Of a DNA stretch of 16,759 bases, positions 12,902 through 16,759 are shown one piece after another; the first letter of the stretch is position 1; each line of letters starts with the position of its first letter. The notes below the pieces were generated by a model, which was given only the letters and a program-made list of their open reading frames with translations, had not been told where the DNA came from and did no database searches. The translations under genes and the position numbers were made by a program. The stretch spans positions 1 to 16,759 of the forward strand of contig JBHIER010000016.1 in NCBI GenBank assembly GCA_046760705.1, read 5' to 3'. Source of the DNA: JBHIER01 sp046760705 [NCBI: bacterium]. Its GTDB lineage: Bacteria; JBHIER01; G020348925.

Positions 12902-14404
12902 TTAACTCGAAGCGATCTCCCACTTCCCCACCGTCTGCCATGGTGTGAGCGCCTCTTCTCTCAACTGGACTGTTCCCTTCGGACGGGACTTGTTCTCCAG
13001 AGACGTAATGGCCGCTGCTGCTAAGGCAACATCAAGACACTCCCTTTCCCCTCCCTCCTTCCAAACAGTCATATTTTTCTCAATAAAACTCGTATATGTC
13101 CGACCGGCGCCAAATTCTGGATGGGCCACGACGTCCCTCAGAAACCCAACGGTCGTCTGAATACCCAGAATCGTCAACTCTGAGAGGGCCGATATCATTC
13201 GTTGACGGGCGATCTCTCTGTTCTCCCCCCAGACGATCAACTTGGAGAGGATGGGATCATAATGAACCGGCACCGCCCACCCGGAATAGACGCCGCAGTC
13301 GTGTCGCACCCCCGGTCCACCGGGCTCCTGCATGAATAGGATTTTGCCCGGCGAGGGAAGAAAGTTATTTTCAGGATCTTCAGCATAGATTCGGCATTCG
13401 ATGGCATGACCTCGCTGCTTCAGATCTTCCTGGCGTAAGGGCAACTTCTCTCCAGAGGCGATGCGGATCTGCTGATGGACGAGGTCAACACCCGTCACCA
13501 ATTCGGTGATCGGATGTTCGACCTGGAGCCGGGCGTTCACTTCCAAGAAGTAGAAGTTGCCGTCCTTGTCAAGAAGGAATTCCACCGTCCCGGCATTGGT
13601 GTACCCCGAAGCTTTCACTACTTTGAGGGCGATCTCACCCATCTCAGCTCTCAGCTCTTCGCTCAGAGCTGTCGAAGGCGTCTCCTCCACAATCTTCTGG
13701 TGGCGGCGCTGGATCGAGCACTCCCGCTCAAAGAGGTGGATGGCGTGGCCGTGTTTGTCCGCCAAGATTTGAAACTCCACATGGCGTGGCTCTTCAATAT
13801 ATTTCTCGATATAGACCGACTCGTCTCCGAAGGCCGATTTGGCCTCTCTCATCCCGGCCTCAACAGCCTCTTTCAGCTCATCCTTCGATCTCACCACCCG
13901 CATCCCCTTCCCCCCACCTCCTAATGAGGCTTTGATCAAAACAGGATAACCGATCCGGTCGGCCTCGGCCATAAAATCCTCGGTCCTCCCGCCCTTGTGC
14001 ATCATGCCCGGAATGATGGGTACTTCCGCTTTGGTCATAGTCTCCCGGGAAGCTACCTTATCACCCACCAACTTCAATGCCTTTGAGTCCGGACCGATAA
14101 AAACAATTCCCTCCTCCTCACACCACTGGGCAAAGAGATGGTTTTCTGCCAGGAAACCGTAACCCGGGTGTATGGCATCGGCTCCTGTAGCCTTAGCCGT
14201 ATCTATAATTGCATCTATGCTGAGGTAACTTTGAAGTGGTGCCGGCGGCCCGATACAGACCGCCTCGTCGGCCGCCTGGACGTGCAGCGACTCCCGGTCC
14301 ACCTCGGAATAAACTGCAACCGTCGGAATCCCTAACTCCCGACATCCCCGCATAATCCGGACCGCAATCTCACCACGATTGGCAATCAAGAGTTTCTTTA
14401 TCAT
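12902..14404 (-). CDS. Biotin carboxylase subunit of an acyl-CoA (probably 3-methylcrotonyl-CoA) carboxylase
   Basis: ATP-grasp enzyme (500 residues) that carboxylates biotin on the carrier protein using ATP and bicarbonate. Visible: N-domain MIKKLLIANRGEIAVRIMRG (1-20), HPGYGFLAEN (79-88), the glycine-rich ATP loop LIKASLGGGGKGMRVV (156-171), ERECSIQRRHQKIVEE (226-241), metal-binding FLEVNARLQVEHPITE (286-301) and C-terminal RGHAIECRIYAEDP (331-344). The core ends near residue 447; the last 50 residues, ending LTPWQTVGKWEIASS, look like the start of the BT segment of fused alpha chains. Free AccC is about 450 residues, so this fits a split MccA better. AAAGG lies 7 bases before the ATG. The partner carboxyltransferase of the 3-methylcrotonyl type lies upstream at the window edge. 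Confidence 0.94.
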   Translation of the reverse strand: MIKKLLIANRGEIAVRIMRGCRELGIPTVAVYSEVDRESLHVQAADEAVCIGPPAPLQSYLSIDAIIDTAKATGADAIHPGYGFLAENHLFAQWCEEEGIVFIGPDSKALKLVGDKVASRETMTKAEVPIIPGMMHKGGRTEDFMAEADRIGYPVLIKASLGGGGKGMRVVRSKDELKEAVEAGMREAKSAFGDESVYIEKYIEEPRHVEFQILADKHGHAIHLFERECSIQRRHQKIVEETPSTALSEELRAEMGEIALKVVKASGYTNAGTVEFLLDKDGNFYFLEVNARLQVEHPITELVTGVDLVHQQIRIASGEKLPLRQEDLKQRGHAIECRIYAEDPENNFLPSPGKILFMQEPGGPGVRHDCGVYSGWAVPVHYDPILSKLIVWGENREIARQRMISALSELTILGIQTTVGFLRDVVAHPEFGAGRTYTSFIEKNMTVWKEGGERECLDVALAAAAITSLENKSRPKGTVQLREEALTPWQTVGKWEIASS

Positions 14405-14439
14405 TCTCCAACCTTTTCAAGATTCATCAAATTGTTGGT

Positions 14440-14559
14440 TTACCTTTCTAATCCCCTTCTCTCTTTTTCCCTTTCACCCTTATCACCTTTCGGAAGTTTC
14501 TCAAGGGGTTCCATCTTCCCATCTTTACAAGGTCCTTCGAGGGTTAAGGTTTTAATCAT
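14440..14559 (-). CDS. 39-residue small ORF with a strong ribosome-binding site, possibly an AF2212-like antitoxin fragment
   Basis: This ORF lies in the 196-bp gap between the zinc-ribbon pseudogene and the biotin carboxylase. It begins with ATG preceded by GGAGG at 7 bases and reads MIKTLTLEGPCKDGKMEPLE, then a highly charged tail rich in Lys, Arg and Glu, ending 35 bp before the biotin carboxylase start. The DGKMEPLEKLP stretch resembles the N-terminal strands of AF2212/DUF104-type antitoxins (DG.l.PLE.l.L.EG), which are normally about 60-75 residues. It could be a truncated antitoxin, a leader peptide of the downstream genes, or chance. No other coding signal is visible in the gap. Confidence 0.35.
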   Translation of the reverse strand: MIKTLTLEGPCKDGKMEPLEKLPKGDKGEREKERRGLER

Positions 14560-14600
14560 GTTCTAACCTCCACTCATCTTAGCTCCAATCAAGAAACCTA

Positions 14601-14961
14601 TTACCCTGCAATTGGTGGGATGGTTTCGATAATGCGGTACAGCAGGAGTTTTGAAACCGTCAAAAGGTCTTTGGCTTCGGCGAAAAACCCTTTCTTGCCG
14701 ATGAAGAGCTGTTTGGCTTCTTCCTCAAAGGCTCTCAAGTACGAAGACAGTGAAGTCTCTTTCGTCAGTTCCTCCAGGTAGGAAACAATCTTCTGAAACT
14801 CCCCTTTGTCCAGCCAAACTCCTTGACACCTGGGACAATTATCAATCGGGACATCGGAATAATCCGCATAATTGATGTCCGTCACACTGTTCGCAATGGT
14901 CCAGAACAATACCTTTAAAATCCAGGCGCTTTAAACCGGTCTGACAACTCGGACACTTCAT
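14601..14961 (-). pseudogene. Double zinc-ribbon (zf-TFIIB type) protein gene broken by an internal deletion
   Basis: From the ATG at 14961 (GGGAG 8 bases upstream) one frame reads MKCPSCQTGLKRLDFKGIVL then DHCEQCDG, a complete first zinc ribbon (Cys3, Cys6, Cys23, Cys26), but stops at 14842-14844. A second frame, open to 14601, carries INYADYSDVPIDNCPRCQGV, WLDKGEFQKIVSYLEEL and a helical tail. In relatives I recall, this block is the second ribbon of the same protein and is preceded by its own CPxC plus about 40 residues after the first ribbon. That stretch is absent here and the two parts are out of frame, which fits an out-of-frame deletion near 14880. The second frame alone has an ATG (14909) but no good ribosome-binding site and only half a ribbon. 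Confidence 0.65.
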
Positions 14962-15038
14962 GGAAGCTACTCCCTTTTTACTCAACTTAGCCTTCTCCAC
15001 TCAATTCTCCTTTCAGAGAAAAATTCAAACCATTAAGA

Positions 15039-15419
15039 CTACACAAGTCTCATTCCCAGGACGCTTTTGTCGAAGATCACATCTTCGTGTTCGAAGTCGA
15101 GTCTGAATTTCCACCTTTGAAAGGCATCGACACCCAGGATAAATTCGTCTTCAAGTTCATCGACAATCAGCACCCTCTGCGCTGGAAAGGTGCACTCTTT
15201 TAAAACAAAACTGATGCCCGTGAAATACTGCGATGTCATGGTGATTTTCCCATCACCGAGGACGAAATCCACTGGCTCGGAGAGTCTTAAAAAGGAAGCA
15301 ACTTTCTGAGCTACATCTTTTCTGATCACCGAATCTGAGGCTCCACTATCAAACAGAGTCTTAGCCTTACTGCGTCCCTTATCTCCGATTATCTCAAGTT
15401 CTTTGATAAGTACCCCCAT
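15039..15419 (-). CDS. Retropepsin-like (clan AA) aspartic protease domain protein, second copy
   Basis: A 126-residue protein with the signature TLFDSGASDSVI (21-32), catalytic Asp24, and the closing block DEFILGVDAFQRWKFRLDF. One D-S-G per chain implies a homodimer. VDFVLGDGKITMTSQY in the middle fits the flap region. There is no signal peptide. It begins 3 bases after the LiuC-type hydratase stop, with GGGAG in the end of that gene as ribosome-binding site, so it is co-translated with a leucine-type catabolic gene. The other copy at 8079-8468 shares the LFD-S/T-GA motif, size and layout but is clearly diverged. Whether it cuts proteins or serves as a binding fold is unknown. Confidence 0.72.
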   Translation of the reverse strand: MGVLIKELEIIGDKGRSKAKTLFDSGASDSVIRKDVAQKVASFLRLSEPVDFVLGDGKITMTSQYFTGISFVLKECTFPAQRVLIVDELEDEFILGVDAFQRWKFRLDFEHEDVIFDKSVLGMRLV

Positions 15420-15422
15420 ATT

Positions 15423-16226
15423 CTATTCTCCCAACGACCACCTGGGCCTTCTCTTCTCAAAAAAAGCGGCCATACCCTCCTGAGCCTCCTCCCCCTCCCT
15501 CAATTCTGCCAGCACGTGGGCCGTGTACGTTTTTGCCTCTTCAAAATCAATGAGAGGGACTTTCTGTAACAATTGCTTGCAGATATTGAGGGCATAAGGA
15601 CCACTGGAGAGAAGCTGTTTAACCTTCACGTTGACCGCTTCGTCCAATTGCTCCGCAGGAACAACCTCGTTGACCAGTCCTGATTCCAAAGCTTTCTTTG
15701 CAGTGAGCCGTTCGCCGGTAAGAAAAAACTCACGACAGGCGCTTTCGCCAACCCGGCGCAAGACATAGGGGGAGATACAAGCTGGGACAACACCGATCTT
15801 GACTTCGCTGAAGCTAAAGACCGTCGTGTCTGCGGCAATAGCTAGGTCGCACACCGCCACAAATCCCGTCCCCCCTCCGATGGCCGGGCCGTTGACCCGA
15901 GCGATGGTCGGCTTCGGTGAAGAGTAGATGCTGTACATCAACTCTGCCAGCCTCAGCGTGTCCTCCAGATTCTCCTCATAGGTATATCCCTTTACCCTCT
16001 TCATCCAGTGCAAATCGGCTCCGGAACAGTAGCAAGTTCCGCTCCCTGTAAGGACTACCACCCTAATGTCCTCTCGACCAGCGATGTCACTGAAAATCTC
16101 AAGCAATTCAGCAATCATCACGTCATTGAACGCGTTGCGAATCTCGGGACGATCGAAGGTAACTCTCGCTACCCCATTTTCTTCGACGAGATATTGAACC
16201 GTCTCATATTTAGTTTTGTCAGTCAT
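15423..16226 (-). CDS. liuC: Enoyl-CoA hydratase family, LiuC-type methylglutaconyl-CoA hydratase
   Basis: Crotonase-fold protein of 267 residues that would hydrate 3-methylglutaconyl-CoA to HMG-CoA. CSGADLHWMKRV (about 67-78), VNGPAIGGGTGFVAVCDLAI and SFSEVKIGVVPACISPYVLR match the LiuC subgroup that I recall from proteobacterial liu operons. In that subgroup, as here, the first catalytic Glu of ordinary enoyl-CoA hydratases (GGGxE) is replaced, while the Glu of SEV is kept. The C-terminus EEAQEGMAAFFEKRRPRW is typical. The start is ATG at 16226; a GTG directly before it is an alternative, and neither has a strong ribosome-binding site. The carboxyltransferase gene ends 49 bp upstream, and the retropepsin-like gene follows after 3 bp. 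Confidence 0.85.
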   Translation of the reverse strand: MTDKTKYETVQYLVEENGVARVTFDRPEIRNAFNDVMIAELLEIFSDIAGREDIRVVVLTGSGTCYCSGADLHWMKRVKGYTYEENLEDTLRLAELMYSIYSSPKPTIARVNGPAIGGGTGFVAVCDLAIAADTTVFSFSEVKIGVVPACISPYVLRRVGESACREFFLTGERLTAKKALESGLVNEVVPAEQLDEAVNVKVKQLLSSGPYALNICKQLLQKVPLIDFEEAKTYTAHVLAELREGEEAQEGMAAFFEKRRPRWSLGE

Positions 16227-16275
16227 CACTAGCTCAGCAATTTCGTTTGCCGCCTGGATTCAAAGTCATGCGATT

Positions 16276-16759
16276 CTACATTCGAAACACGCCAAATTGG
16301 TGATCAGGAATGGGTGCGTTCAAGGCCATGGAGATCCCCAGCCCCAAACACGTTCGAGTATCCAGGGGGTCGATGATGCCATCGTCCCACAGTCTCGCCG
16401 TACTGAAATAGGGGCTGCCCTCCTCTTCGTATTTCTTGAGAATCGGTTCCTTAAACTTCTCCTGTTCTTCTTCGGTCATAGTCTTGCCGTCGGCCTGAAG
16501 CTGAGCCAGCTTGACGGTGAGGAGAACATTGGCCGCCTGTTCGCCGCCCATGACCGATATGCGGGCGTTGGGCCACATCCAGAGTATTCTTGGAAAATAT
16601 CCACGTCCGCACATGGCGTAGTTTCCGGCCCCGTATGAACCACCGAAAATGACCGTGAATCGAGGCACTTGTGCTGTGGCCACGGCGTGGACCATTTTGG
16701 CCCCATCTTTAGCAATGCCGCCGTGCTCGTACTGCTTGCCGACAATAAATCCGGTGATA
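16276..16759 (-). CDS. liuB: Carboxyltransferase (beta) subunit of 3-methylcrotonyl-CoA carboxylase, N-terminus outside the window
   Basis: The frame is open to the window end and shows the last about 161 residues of a chain normally near 530. [20 protein letters not shown], then [54 protein letters not shown] and the end [14 protein letters not shown], then [15 protein letters not shown], follow the 3-methylcrotonyl-CoA carboxylase beta chain nearly block by block (GAGNYx[28 protein letters not shown] at the C-terminus). Propionyl- and acetyl-CoA carboxylase beta chains differ at these places. It transfers the carboxyl group from biotin to 3-methylcrotonyl-CoA, giving 3-methylglutaconyl-CoA, the substrate of the next gene. 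Geranyl-CoA carboxylase is a close alternative but less likely here. Confidence 0.92.
   Translation of the reverse strand, partial: ITGFIVGKQYEHGGIAKDGAKMVHAVATAQVPRFTVIFGGSYGAGNYAMCGRGYFPRILWMWPNARISVMGGEQAANVLLTVKLAQLQADGKTMTEEEQEKFKEPILKKYEEEGSPYFSTARLWDDGIIDPLDTRTCLGLGISMALNAPIPDHQFGVFRM

Noticed and set aside
14840-14909. Programmed frameshift joining the two zinc-ribbon frames
   Set aside because: No slippery sequence is seen and the first CPxC of the second ribbon is missing altogether, so a deletion explains it better.

Overview
This window looks like part of the chromosome of an anaerobic bacterium that breaks down aromatic compounds and amino acids. The main evidence is a 5'-truncated-by-window gene at 1-845 that closely matches BamA (6-oxocyclohex-1-ene-1-carbonyl-CoA hydrolase), the ring-opening enzyme of anaerobic benzoyl-CoA degradation. 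Strong Shine-Dalgarno sites, three TTG or GTG start contexts and short palindromic dispersed repeats point to bacteria rather than archaea. A Desulfobacterota-like (syntrophic or sulfate-reducing) or comparable anaerobic lineage is plausible, but the window does not fix the taxon. All supported genes lie on the minus strand, so transcription runs from high to low coordinates.

Region A (16759 down to 9141) is an acyl-CoA catabolic operon that best fits leucine/isovalerate degradation. It holds the carboxyltransferase of 3-methylcrotonyl-CoA carboxylase (partial), a LiuC-type methylglutaconyl-CoA hydratase, biotin carboxylase and biotin carrier as two separate genes, an acyl-CoA dehydrogenase, an MBL-fold hydrolase and a thiolase. 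Inserted among them are a retropepsin-like protease gene, a zinc-ribbon pseudogene with an internal deletion, and a 39-codon small ORF.

Region B (9140 down to 7063) is accessory DNA: a 176-bp MITE-like palindromic element, a frameshifted ribbon-helix-helix (CopG-like) antitoxin remnant, two copies of a 25-bp repeat, a second retropepsin-like gene, an overlapping MNT/HEPN toxin-antitoxin pair, and a 59-bp perfect-palindrome relative of the first element.

Region C (7002 down to 2445) is metabolic again: acyl-CoA dehydrogenase, branched-chain aminotransferase (IlvE), a half-size GDT1/UPF0016 membrane protein, a second thiolase, a cluster of small hairpins, and a Thi4 thiazole synthase with Cys where most prokaryotic homologues have His. 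Region D (2414 down to 1) has an 18-bp perfect inverted repeat, a DUF6775-like putative metallopeptidase, a decayed TIR gene beside an intact small TIR gene, a promoter candidate, and bamA.

Taken together, IlvE could start leucine breakdown, the dehydrogenases could form 3-methylcrotonyl-CoA, the carboxylase and LiuC-type hydratase could carry it to HMG-CoA, and the thiolases could close both this route and the benzoyl-CoA route to acetyl-CoA. HMG-CoA lyase and the 2-oxoacid oxidoreductase are not in the window. I did not find a single clearly new system. The best leads are the Cys-type Thi4, the two retropepsin genes, the split carboxylase alpha subunit, the paired MITE-like elements and a series of recently decayed toxin/TIR/zinc-ribbon genes.
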